A stretch of 8,942 nucleotides of DNA from Vibrio madracius (GCA_000695745.1 ASHK01000157.1:1-8942); one strand, 5' to 3'; positions 1 to 7,339 are shown, counted from the first letter of the stretch. Made by a program: numbers and translations. The notes: generated by a model from the sequence alone, not told the origin.

Positions 1-315
1 ATTGAAAAAGCGAAGCAAAAAGGCATCGAAGCATTTGGTCCATTCCCTGGGGACACGACGATGTGGGTAGTAGAGAAAGAATCGATGAACTCGATTGTTT
101 CTATGTACCACGACCAGGGTGCGACAGCGCTGAAAATGATGGGCTTTGACCGCGGCGTAACGGTTCAAGGCGGTATTCCAATTCCAATCGCCACCGCAAA
201 CCACGGCTCGGCCTTTGACATTTACGGCAAGAATGTTGCCTCTACGCCAGCAATGGAAAACGCATTGAAGCTGACCACAAGAATGGCGACTAGTTATCAA
301 CTAAAACAACAATAA
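1..315 (+). CDS. PdxA-family dehydrogenase (PdxA2-like), 3' end only
   Basis: This is the C-terminal 104 residues of a PdxA-family NAD-dependent dehydrogenase, open from base 1 and cut by the window edge. Family members oxidise and decarboxylate phosphorylated hydroxy-acids: PdxA acts on 4-phospho-hydroxythreonine in vitamin B6 synthesis, and PdxA2 acts on 4-phospho-threonate or 4-phospho-erythronate to give dihydroxyacetone phosphate. Seen here are the GPFPGDT segment, the MYHDQG motif (His37 of the fragment) and the NHGSAFDI motif (His68), which carry two of the three family metal-binding histidines. The stretch after YHDQG (KMMGFDRGVTVQGG) differs from E. coli PdxA as I recall it, so a catabolic paralogue is more likely than the biosynthetic enzyme. 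It lies 17 nt before dhaK on the same strand, which supports a role in a sugar-acid pathway. The family is secure; the substrate is inferred. Confidence 0.85.
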   Translation: MEKAKQKGIEAFGPFPGDTTMWVVEKESMNSIVSMYHDQGATALKMMGFDRGVTVQGGIPIPIATANHGSAFDIYGKNVASTPAMENALKLTTRMATSYQLKQQ

Positions 316-322
316 ATCAAAT

Positions 323-327
323 GGTGA
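323..327 (+). promoter_or_regulatory. Ribosome binding site choosing the dhaK start
   Basis: GGTGA lies 5 nt before the ATG at 333. The in-frame ATG at 321 has no Shine-Dalgarno-like sequence upstream, since the bases before it are AT-rich with no GG. This favours 333, as does the protein beginning MRKPKKLIND, close to the E. coli DhaK start MKKLIND. Confidence 0.5.
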
Positions 328-332
328 ACCCC

Positions 333-1334
333 ATGAGAAAGCCAAAAAAACTGATTAATGATCCAATGGCGGTGGCAAGAGAGCAATTTGATGGCCTCTT
401 AGTTGCGATGAATGGCAAGCTGGAAGGCTTACCGGGCATTACCGCAGCAATGCGTACCGACTTTCCTCAGGATAAAGTCGCTATCGTGACAGGTGGTGGT
501 GCAGGTCACGAGCCATTATTTGCAGGTTACGTCGGTAAGGGACTCGCGGATGCTGCGGCGCTGGGTGATATTTTCGCCGCTCCTGCACCAAACGTCATTT
601 TGCAGACGACGGAAGCGGTCAACAATGGCAAAGGCGTGATTTATATTTACGGTAACTATGCGGGCGACAATATGAACTTTGATATTGCTGCCGAACTTGC
701 CGACGATGATGATATCAAAACTCACACCATTCGTGTCTGGGATGATGTGGCTTCTGCGCCGCTTGAAAAAATCGAAGAAAGACGCGGTACAGCGGGTGAT
801 TTATACGTGCTAAAAATCGCCGGTGCAGCGTCTGAAAAATACGATGACTTTGACCAAATTGTGGCAGTGACTGAACGCGCTCGCGACTACACCCGTTCAA
901 TTGGCGTGGCATTGTCGGCGGGCTCAGTACCACAAACCAACACCTTTAACTTTGAACTGCCAGATGATGAGCTAGAAATTGGTATGGGGTTGCATGGTGA
1001 GCCGGGCGTATCCCGCGAGAAAATGACCTCTGCTGACGACGTTGTCACTCGCCTTATTGACGATCTTTGCGCTGATCTTCCGTACCAATCTGGCGATGAA
1101 GTGTGCCTTTTGGTCAATAATCTAGGCGCATCGACTTACATGGAACTTCTGATTGCGACTAAGCAAGCGCATGCGCTTCTGGCTGAGCGTGGGATCACGG
1201 TTCATGACACGTTAGTGGGTAACTACTGCACGTCTCAAGAAATGTCTGGCTACTCAATTACTTTACTAAAACTGGATGACGAGCTGAAAGCGCTCTACGA
1301 CCTACCTTGTGAATCATTTGCTTTGAGGAAATAA
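333..1334 (+). CDS. dhaK: Dihydroxyacetone kinase-type subunit DhaK
   Basis: This is the substrate-binding subunit of a DhaK/DhaL kinase, which phosphorylates dihydroxyacetone or a related short ketose in the cytoplasm. The protein has 333 residues from ATG 333 (337 from ATG 321), close to the roughly 356 of E. coli DhaK. Visible hallmarks are KKLIND at the N-terminus, the GGGAGHEP loop (His59), GNYAGDNMNFD with the catalytic-type Asp112, GLHGEPG with His221 (the histidine that binds the ketone as a hemiaminal), and VNNLGA followed by YCTSQEMSGYSITLLK. All key residues are present, so it should be active. Two bases separate it from dhaL. No PTS-type DhaM is visible, so the phosphoryl donor is unknown. 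Members of this family in C4 pathways act on erythrulose, and the isomerase neighbours make that a real alternative to dihydroxyacetone. The family call is very secure; the substrate is inferred. Confidence 0.92.
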   Translation: MRKPKKLINDPMAVAREQFDGLLVAMNGKLEGLPGITAAMRTDFPQDKVAIVTGGGAGHEPLFAGYVGKGLADAAALGDIFAAPAPNVILQTTEAVNNGKGVIYIYGNYAGDNMNFDIAAELADDDDIKTHTIRVWDDVASAPLEKIEERRGTAGDLYVLKIAGAASEKYDDFDQIVAVTERARDYTRSIGVALSAGSVPQTNTFNFELPDDELEIGMGLHGEPGVSREKMTSADDVVTRLIDDLCADLPYQSGDEVCLLVNNLGASTYMELLIATKQAHALLAERGITVHDTLVGNYCTSQEMSGYSITLLKLDDELKALYDLPCESFALRK

Positions 1335-1336
1335 CA

Positions 1337-1969
1337 ATGGATGTATTAACAGCGAAAAACATGATGGCTTATGTGGCAAAGAACATGGTCGATAGCGAAC
1401 CTATGCTGACTAAGTATGACCAAGCGATTGGTGATGGTGACCATGGCATTGGTATGGAGCGAGGCTTTCTAGCCGTTCAAGCACTGCTGACGGATGACTT
1501 TCAACCAGAAGATGTTAGTAAGCTGATGTTGAAAATTGGCTCGACGATGATGGCAACCATGGGCGGTGCTTCTGGGGCGATCTTCGGTACCTTGTTCCGT
1601 AGCGGTGCTAAGTCCATCAAAGGTGCGCAGCAACTGGATACTGAAACACTGGCGACATTCTTAGCGGGTGGTTTGCAAGGTGTTTATGACCGTGGTGGTG
1701 CAAAACCAGGTGACAAGACGATGATTGATGCCTTGGTTGCCGCGGTTGAAGCCTCTGAAAAACTCTCTGGTGATTTGACAGAAAACCTACCTGCAATTGC
1801 TGCCGCTTCGAAACAGGGAGTCGAAGCGACGAAAGGTATGATTGCGACCACTGGCAAAGCAAAAACTCTTGGTGAGCGTTCATTAGGTCATCCTGATCCA
1901 GGTGCGGTATCTATGTCTCTTATCTTACAGTTCATGTCTGAGTATGCGAGCGAGCAGGTTCCAGCATGA
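1337..1969 (+). CDS. dhaL: Dihydroxyacetone kinase-type subunit DhaL
   Basis: This is the nucleotide-binding subunit that pairs with DhaK. At 210 residues it matches E. coli DhaL in size. The metal/nucleotide motif YDQAIGDGDHG supplies three aspartates (Asp28, Asp33, Asp35) that hold two Mg2+ ions and ADP/ATP in the family. Further matches are MGGASGAIFGTLF, the GGAKPGDKTMIDAL helix turn and the C-terminal GERSLGHPDPGAVS segment. Translation is probably coupled to dhaK: GAGGAA (1325-1330) lies inside the end of dhaK, 6 nt before the ATG. The stop overlaps the next start as ATGA. In E. coli, DhaL-bound ADP is rephosphorylated by DhaM; no dhaM is seen here, so either ADP/ATP exchange occurs or a DhaM lies elsewhere. 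Confidence 0.92.
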   Translation: MDVLTAKNMMAYVAKNMVDSEPMLTKYDQAIGDGDHGIGMERGFLAVQALLTDDFQPEDVSKLMLKIGSTMMATMGGASGAIFGTLFRSGAKSIKGAQQLDTETLATFLAGGLQGVYDRGGAKPGDKTMIDALVAAVEASEKLSGDLTENLPAIAAASKQGVEATKGMIATTGKAKTLGERSLGHPDPGAVSMSLILQFMSEYASEQVPA

Positions 1970-2744
1970 AGAAAATCTGGATCGGCACAAGCTGGAAAAT
2001 GAACAAAGACGCTGCCTCGGCGGCGTCATGGGCAGCCGCTGTTGAGCAGGCAGTTGAACGGTCAGATGGACGAGTTCAACCTTTTGTCATTTCCGCCGTT
2101 CCCTTATCTTTCTCAAATGGCACAAACGATAAATGCAGAGGCGATACAACTTGGCGCACAGAATATGTGTTGGCAAGACAGCGGAGCGTTTACCGGTGAA
2201 GTGTCACCATTGATGCTGAAAGATTGTGGAGTTTCTATTGTGGAGATCGGTCATTCTGAGCGACGCGCCATGTTCGGCGAAACAGACAACACCGTCAATC
2301 TTAAAGTACTCGCAGCGTTAAAGCATGGCCTAACGCCATTGGTTTGTGTCGGTGATACCGCAGATGAAAAGAAGTGGGGCGTCTCAGTAGAGTCGGTTGT
2401 GCGACAGGTTAAGATTGCGTTGTTTGACGTTCCTTTCGATAAAGTTACTGACGTTATCCTTGCTTATGAGCCTGTATGGGCAATAGGTGAGGAAGGCACT
2501 CCAGCGACCAAAGAAGAAGCCGAAACGGTACAATCGTGCAATCCGTGACGCGTTGGTAGAGTGCTATGGTCAAGAGACAGCGGACAGTGTGGTGCTGCTA
2601 TATGGTGGCAGCGTCAATCTAACTAATGCCTCAGAGCTACTCGACCAAGTGAATATCGATGGCGTATTTGTTGGGCGTACAGCATGGGACGCTGAAGGCT
2701 ACGTTGAGCTGCTCAGTATTGCTAATAGCAAGTTGGAGCACTAA
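1966..2744 (+). CDS. Triosephosphate isomerase paralogue (TpiA2/EryH-like), frameshifted
   Basis: This is a TIM-fold isomerase of the triosephosphate isomerase family, overlapping dhaL by ATGA. The reading frame breaks twice. Removing one T from the run at 2090-2092 and one A at 2532-2533 restores 258 continuous residues, the family length. In the restored protein, Lys11 (WKMN), His96 (GHSERR) and Glu168 (AYEPVWAIG) match the catalytic residues. However, the usual GNWK is GTSWK, so the active-site Asn is Ser9, and the C-terminal phosphate region reads VGRTAWDAEGY instead of the VGGASL of E. coli TpiA. I recall these changes from TpiA paralogues in erythritol operons of alphaproteobacteria. 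EryH of Brucella isomerises tetrulose 4-phosphate. It is therefore probably not the housekeeping TpiA. The indels look like sequencing errors, but a real pseudogene cannot be excluded. Confidence 0.85.
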
Positions 2745-2746
2745 CG

Positions 2747-3655
2747 ATGGAGCAAGTGAAGTTACTCTCAATCATTGTGCTTGGGCTACTAGCCGCTAAA
2801 ACGCTACCAATCATGACGAAACATCGTATTGATTGGAGCCGCAATATTGCCTTTAGCTATCTCACGCCTTGTTTGTTCTTTACTTCACTTGTTCACGCCG
2901 ATCTCTCTCAGCTACCTTCGCCAAAGCTACTGGCTACTTATGGTTTGGGGTTGGGAGGTTTATTTTTTGCCGTCCGCCTTTGGCTCTCCGTCAAAGGCAA
3001 TGACACCGCAGCGGCGGCAACGATCAAATCGATTTCTGCGCTGTACCCTAACGCCGTTGGTATTGGAGTGCCACTGGTGTTCTCGCTTTACGGCCCAGAA
3101 GCTGAACTGATTTTGATGGGAATTATCGTGACCAATTTGGTCGTGGTGTTACCCATGGTCAATATACTTATGATTCGTTCGGGGGAGCCGGGTTTCTACT
3201 CTTACAAAAAAGTCATGACCGACCCGATTCTACTCGCAATTGCCACTGGATTATTGATTAATGTATGGGGCATTACTCTTTCTCCGGCTGTTGTTGATGG
3301 CTTAGCTCTGATTGGCTGGGCCGCTCTTCCGGTTATTTTATTCATTCTTGGTGCAAGCCTTAGTAGCTATCCGTTCCGCGCATTGATGCAAGAGAAAGTG
3401 TTCCTGCTTCTTGCAGTAAAAATAGTGGTCTTTCCACTGACAATGCTGATTTTCGCAAGCTTGGTCTTTCAACTGTCTCAAATCGAAATCCAAGTGCTGG
3501 TGATTTTAGCCAGTCTGCCAACGGGTATTAACGTCTACTTGTTGTCTGAGCGATACCAGGTGGCAAAGGAAGCAACGGCGAGCGTGATACTGTTTACCAC
3601 TATGCTCTCGTTGGTGTCGCTCGTGACATGGGAAAAGGTGCTCCAAGTAACATAA
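2747..3655 (+). CDS. AEC-family permease (auxin efflux carrier-like)
   Basis: This 302-residue integral membrane protein belongs to the AEC/Mem_trans family, whose bacterial members move small organic acids such as malate. Hydrophobic segments can be read at roughly residues 5-20, 33-50, 62-80, 95-115, 119-143, 158-176, 182-204, 217-241, 247-265 and 276-295, giving about ten helices. Family landmarks are NAVGIGVPLVFSLYG in the middle and ASLPTGINVYLLSERY near the end. It starts 2 nt after the tpiA-like gene, deep inside the catabolic operon, so it probably takes up the operon's substrate or exports a by-product. An acid such as a tetronate would fit both the family and the PdxA-like gene. That link is inference; the family call is secure. 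Confidence 0.85.
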   Translation: MEQVKLLSIIVLGLLAAKTLPIMTKHRIDWSRNIAFSYLTPCLFFTSLVHADLSQLPSPKLLATYGLGLGGLFFAVRLWLSVKGNDTAAAATIKSISALYPNAVGIGVPLVFSLYGPEAELILMGIIVTNLVVVLPMVNILMIRSGEPGFYSYKKVMTDPILLAIATGLLINVWGITLSPAVVDGLALIGWAALPVILFILGASLSSYPFRALMQEKVFLLLAVKIVVFPLTMLIFASLVFQLSQIEIQVLVILASLPTGINVYLLSERYQVAKEATASVILFTTMLSLVSLVTWEKVLQVT

Positions 3656-3657
3656 TT

Positions 3658-3663
3658 AAGGGA
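3658..3663 (+). promoter_or_regulatory. Ribosome binding site for the TIM-barrel gene
   Basis: AAGGGA lies 8 nt before the ATG at 3672 and 5 nt before an in-frame GTG at 3669. Both are usable, but ATG is the commoner start and its spacing is good, so 3672 is chosen. Confidence 0.45.
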
Positions 3664-3671
3664 TTAATGTG

Positions 3672-4517
3672 ATGGGAATATTAGATAGATTAGCCATCAA
3701 TACGGCGATTTTTGATGGACATGATTTAAAAACGTCGTTGAAAACAATCAGTCAACTGGGCGTAGGTAAAGTCGAGTTTGCCTTCAACCAAGGCTATGTT
3801 GGTCAACTTGACAGTGACATGTTCTCCGAGAGCCATGCCCAATACCTACTGTCTCTTTTAGAGAAAGAGCAGCTTAAAACCGATGCGCTGGGCTGTACCA
3901 TGAACTTGGCGGCACCGAGTGCGATCGATGATTTTATGATGAGAATCGATTTCGCTCATCATCTTGGAGTGATTTACCTTAATACCTGTACTGGCCCAAT
4001 TGCCGACCGTGCCACCATTATCACCAATCTTAAAGTGTTAGCTGAATACGCTAAAGATAAGGGCTGTGTCATTTGTATTGAAAATGGTGGTGATCATAAC
4101 TTTAATGCGTTTGCGACGGCCCACGATGGGGTTCGAATGCTTTCAGAAGTTAACCATGATGCCTTAGCGCTCAACTTCGATCCGGGTAACTCAGTCTCTC
4201 TTGTACCCAATTTAAGCCCGAGTGAAGAAGCTAAGATGGCGTTACCTTTCTGTCAGCATTTCCACATTAAAGATGTGCAAATTCATGATGACAAGTTTAC
4301 CTTCCCAGCATTGGGACAAGGGGTCATTAATTTTGAACCCATCATTCAAACACTGGCTAACCGTGAATTACCCTTCAGTATCGAAAAGCCACTGCGTATG
4401 TATCGACGCAAAGACACCTTCCCAATTCGTGGGCGCTCGCCAGAAAGTATGGAAAACATTGTCGCGGCACTGAAATCTAGCGTGTCCTACATTCAACAAC
4501 TAGCCGAACAAGAATAA
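3672..4517 (+). CDS. Xylose isomerase-like TIM-barrel sugar phosphate isomerase/epimerase
   Basis: This 281-residue protein is from the AP-endonuclease-2/xylose-isomerase-like superfamily. Members bind a divalent metal and interconvert ketoses, aldoses or epimers. The four typical metal ligands can be placed: Glu137 (CIENGG), Asp170 (NFDPGN), His198 (FHIKD) and Glu238 (SIEKP), in the order E-D-H-E seen in tagatose epimerases. The C-terminal [16 protein letters not shown] segment is basic and could grip a phosphate; this is a guess. It sits 16 nt after the permease gene and 10 nt before ribBX, in the same operon. EryC, the tetrulose-4-phosphate racemase of Brucella, belongs to the same superfamily, which makes a tetrulose-phosphate substrate plausible. 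The exact reaction cannot be read from sequence; hydroxypyruvate isomerase or a sugar epimerase are alternatives. Confidence 0.8.
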   Translation: MGILDRLAINTAIFDGHDLKTSLKTISQLGVGKVEFAFNQGYVGQLDSDMFSESHAQYLLSLLEKEQLKTDALGCTMNLAAPSAIDDFMMRIDFAHHLGVIYLNTCTGPIADRATIITNLKVLAEYAKDKGCVICIENGGDHNFNAFATAHDGVRMLSEVNHDALALNFDPGNSVSLVPNLSPSEEAKMALPFCQHFHIKDVQIHDDKFTFPALGQGVINFEPIIQTLANRELPFSIEKPLRMYRRKDTFPIRGRSPESMENIVAALKSSVSYIQQLAEQE

Positions 4518-4527
4518 AGGTTTTCTT

Positions 4528-5639
4528 ATGCCAATTAGCTGTATCAAAGATGTCATTGAAGACTACAAACAAGGAAAAATGGTCATCCTAATGGATGATG
4601 AAGATCGTGAGAATGAAGGCGATATTATGATGGCGGCTGAGTGCATCTCAGCCCAAGATATCAACTTTATGGCCACTCATGGTCGAGGCTGATTTGTCTG
4701 ACCTTAACGCAGCAGCGTTGCCAAACGTTAAACTTATTTCCTATGGTTCAAAATCCTACTGAGCCTTGGGCGACCGCGTTTACCGTATCGATTGAAGCCG
4801 CACAAGGTGTTACTACAGGAATTTCTGCCGAAGACAGGGCAGTGACCGTACAGGTTGCCGTTGCCAAGGATGCACAGCCTCAAGATTTAGTGCAGCCAGG
4901 GCATATTTTCCCGTTGGCCGCCAAAGATGGTGGGGTACTGGTTCGTGCTGGTCACACAGAGGCGGGCTGCGATTTAGCGCGATTAGCCGGGCACGAACCT
5001 GCGTCAGTTATCGTTGAAATCCTTAATGAGGACGGCACTATGGCTCGACGTCCACAACTGGAAGTGTTTGCTGAAAAGCATGGTATTAAATTGGGGACGA
5101 TTGCCGATCTTATCGAATACCGAAACGCGACAGAAACGACCATTGAACGCGTTGCAAGCTGTCAGATCCCAACAGAATTTGGTGAGTTCTCGATGGTGAC
5201 TTACAAAGATACCGTGGATAACCAAATTCATCACGCGATGGTGAAAGGGAGTATTGATGAGCAGCCGACTAACGTTCGCGTTCATGTCAAAGACACTTTC
5301 CAAGATGTGCTGTTTTCTACTCGAGAATCGCAATCATCATGGACACTAAACCAAGCTATGGCCACTATTGCGGACCGAGGTGGTGTACTGGTGATCTTAG
5401 AAGGGCAGGATAGTACTGAGTCGCAGATAGCGAGAGTTAAGCGTTATCAGGCACTCGACCAAGGGGAACACTACCCACAAAACAAGAAAACCAATACTTC
5501 TCGACAGGTGGGCGTTGGCTCCCAGATTCTAGCGGATCTCGGTGTGACTAAGATGAATCTGTTATCTTCGGCAGACAAGAAATACCATTCGTTGTCGGGT
5601 TTTGGTTTGGAGGTTGTGGACTATATCGAGCCCAATTAA
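4528..5639 (+). CDS. ribBX: RibBX: DHBP synthase with degenerate GTP cyclohydrolase II domain, frameshifted
   Basis: The N-terminal domain (about residues 1-200) is 3,4-dihydroxy-2-butanone 4-phosphate synthase, which converts ribulose 5-phosphate to DHBP and formate for riboflavin synthesis. Hallmarks are [10 protein letters not shown] (23-32), THGRG (50-54), [11 protein letters not shown] and [14 protein letters not shown] with catalytic His143. The frame stops at a TGA (4690-4692); adding one C after 4689 restores THGRGLICLTLT and gives 370 residues in all. The C-terminal part (about 205-370) aligns with GTP cyclohydrolase II but lacks the three zinc cysteines and the catalytic Tyr/Arg region. 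It therefore cannot be an active cyclohydrolase. This is the RibBX hybrid described in Proteobacteria. It ends a sugar-catabolic operon and follows its neighbour by 10 nt, leaving no room for an FMN riboswitch. AAAGG precedes the start by about 7 nt. Confidence 0.88.
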
Positions 5640-5663
5640 TGGGCAACGCAGATGGAATGACTC

Positions 5664-5688
5664 AAAAGCAGCTTTCGGCTGCTTTTTT
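5664..5688 (+). terminator. Rho-independent terminator after ribBX
   Basis: The inverted repeat AAAAGCAGC / GCTGCTTTT (9 bp) encloses the loop TTTCG and is followed by a T run ending at 5688. It begins 25 nt after the ribBX stop and closes the catabolic operon. The A-rich 5' arm would also give a short U tract in the reverse direction, but no minus-strand gene ends here. Confidence 0.85.
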
Positions 5689-5789
5689 GGTTGGCGCAGA
5701 GAAGTGGTACTGGCAAAGCGTGCTATGGCTTTCAAAAAGGGACTTCTATAGAATGGCGGCAAACTCACTTTAGGATACGCTAAGCGCGG

Positions 5790-6299
5790 ATGAATAGTAG
5801 TCTCAAATACATTGCGGGGTATCCGCAACACCTTATTGAACAGGTATCTTCACTGATTGAAAACGGACGTTTTGTCACGTGGTTTGAAAAGCGTTATCCA
5901 GATCGTCATCAAATCCAAAGTGAAAAAGCGTTATTCGACTACACCATGGATATCAAGCAGCGCTATATGAAAAAAACAGCGCCAATTTCAAAGGTTCTAT
6001 GGGACAACAAAATTCACTTAATCAATAACGCGCTTGGTTTACATACCTACGTGTCTCGTGCCCATGGTGGTAAGCTAAAATCTAAGAACGAAATTCGCAT
6101 TGCTAGCGTGTTTAAACATGCGCCGGAGCCGTTATTGCGGATGCTAGTGGTGCATGAACTTGCTCATATTAAGGAGAAAGAGCACGACAAATCGTTTTAC
6201 CAATTATGCTGTCATATGGAGCCTGACTATCACCAGTTAGAGTTCGATGCGCGTCTATTTATGATCTATCAGGGGCTTAAGCATGAAGACCGAAAATAG
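5790..6299 (+). CDS. YgjP-like (DUF45) zinc metallopeptidase domain protein
   Basis: This 169-residue soluble protein of the YgjP-like/M48-type metallopeptidase family has no signal peptide. The zinc motif HELAH spans residues 122-126, with His132 of EHDKSFYQLC as the likely third ligand. The preceding KNEIRIASVFKHAP and following MEPDYHQLEFDARL are typical of the gammaproteobacterial group. Its substrate is unknown; YgjP-family proteins remain poorly characterised. The start codon has only a weak upstream Shine-Dalgarno (AGGA about 15 nt away), so translation may be low. It follows the operon terminator by about 100 nt and its 3' end overlaps the rlmF start by 17 nt, suggesting the two are co-transcribed. 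The family call is secure; the function is not known. Confidence 0.85.
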   Translation: MNSSLKYIAGYPQHLIEQVSSLIENGRFVTWFEKRYPDRHQIQSEKALFDYTMDIKQRYMKKTAPISKVLWDNKIHLINNALGLHTYVSRAHGGKLKSKNEIRIASVFKHAPEPLLRMLVVHELAHIKEKEHDKSFYQLCCHMEPDYHQLEFDARLFMIYQGLKHEDRK

Positions 6300-7339
6300 C
6301 CAACGTGCGCAAAGCAGATCGGGTCAGACGAACAAGAGCAAAAAAGCGAGCTTCGAAACCAAGCTGATTAAGCGTCATGCTGAGGGTCTACACAAAGACA
6401 ATTTTCACCATGGCCGCTATGATTTTGTAAAGCTCACACAAGCACTCCCCGAACTAAAGGATTCGGTGACCCGCAATCCCAAAGGGGAGGCGACCATTAT
6501 GTTCTCAGACCCTGCTTCGGTTAAGCTTCTCAATCGCGCCTTGCTCAAGGCCTACTATGGGATAGACTTCTGGGACATTCCTGAGAGTTATTTGTGCCCT
6601 CCTATCCCCGGAAGAGCGGATTACGTTCATCGACTTAATGAGTGGTTGCAATATGACTTAATGCAAGGACAGCCAGAGAAAGCTCGCCTTAAGGTCAAGG
6701 CGCTCGATATTGGTACTGGTGCAAACTGTATCTATCCGATTGTTGGTGCGACACGTCATCACTGGAATTGGGTAGGGTCGGATATCGACCCCATTTCGGT
6801 GAATTGTGCCAAGGAGATCGTTAATAACAACGACAAACTGGCGAGAAAAATTGAGATTCGACATCAACTAAACAGCCAGCGTATCTTTAATGGTGTCATT
6901 GCGACTGATGATTTCTTCGTCGCGACCACTTGCAATCCGCCTTTCCATAAATCGATGGCAGAGGCGCAACAAGGCACAGAGCGCAAACATAACAATCTCT
7001 CGAAAAACCAAAAGTCGCGTGGTCAGTCCGGTGTGACCAAGTTGGATAGTAAGCTCAATTTTGGCGGCCAAAATGCAGAGCTGTGGTGTCCTGGAGGAGA
7101 GGAAGCATTTGTCCTTAAGATGGCAGAGGAAAGTAAAGACTTCGCCTCACAAGTGATTTGGTTTAGCACTTTACTCTCCAAAAAAGACAATATTCGCCGC
7201 TGAGAAAGCGTTTAGAAAAACTGGGTGCCTCTGAAATTGTGATTCAAGACATGGCACAAGGCAGAAGAAAAGCCGTTTCTTAGCATGGACATTCATGTCG
7301 GCAGAACAAAGACATAATAAGGTCCAAGCACTACTTTGA
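6283..7339 (+). CDS. rlmF: 23S rRNA (adenine-1618-N6)-methyltransferase RlmF, frameshifted near the C-terminus
   Basis: RlmF uses S-adenosylmethionine to methylate N6 of A1618 of 23S rRNA. Visible features are YDF/LT near the N-terminus, NRALL, WDIP and CPPIPGRADY (105-114), the SAM-binding motif LDIGTGANCIYP (141-152) and the catalytic NPPF (218-221). Also present are LNFGGQNAELWCPGGE and WFSTLLSKKDN. The frame hits a TGA at 7201-7203. Adding one C near 7197-7198 and one A in the run at 7268-7271 restores PLRKRLEKLGA, then MAQGRRKSRFLAWTF, to a stop at 7337-7339, giving 352 residues. The N-terminus carries a basic extension (about 40 residues) compared with E. coli. AGGGG inside the upstream gene is a good ribosome site. 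The last 9 bases overlap the convergent pilW-like gene. The indels are probably sequencing errors. Confidence 0.9.

Noticed and set aside
4518..4527. FMN riboswitch ahead of ribBX
   Set aside because: The gap is only 10 nt, far too short, and the upstream sequence is coding for the TIM-barrel protein.
4684..4700. Programmed frameshift in ribBX
   Set aside because: There is no slippery heptamer or downstream pseudoknot. The break is a missing C in a CC pair, and similar breaks occur in unrelated genes nearby.
5689..5789. Promoter for the YgjP-like gene (TATAGA at 5747-5752)
   Set aside because: The -10-like box is fair but no -35 box sits at the right distance, so it is not listed as a feature.
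7201..7339. A truncated RlmF ending at 7203 plus a noncoding gap
   Set aside because: The sequence after the stop encodes the conserved RlmF C-terminus once two single-base losses are allowed for.
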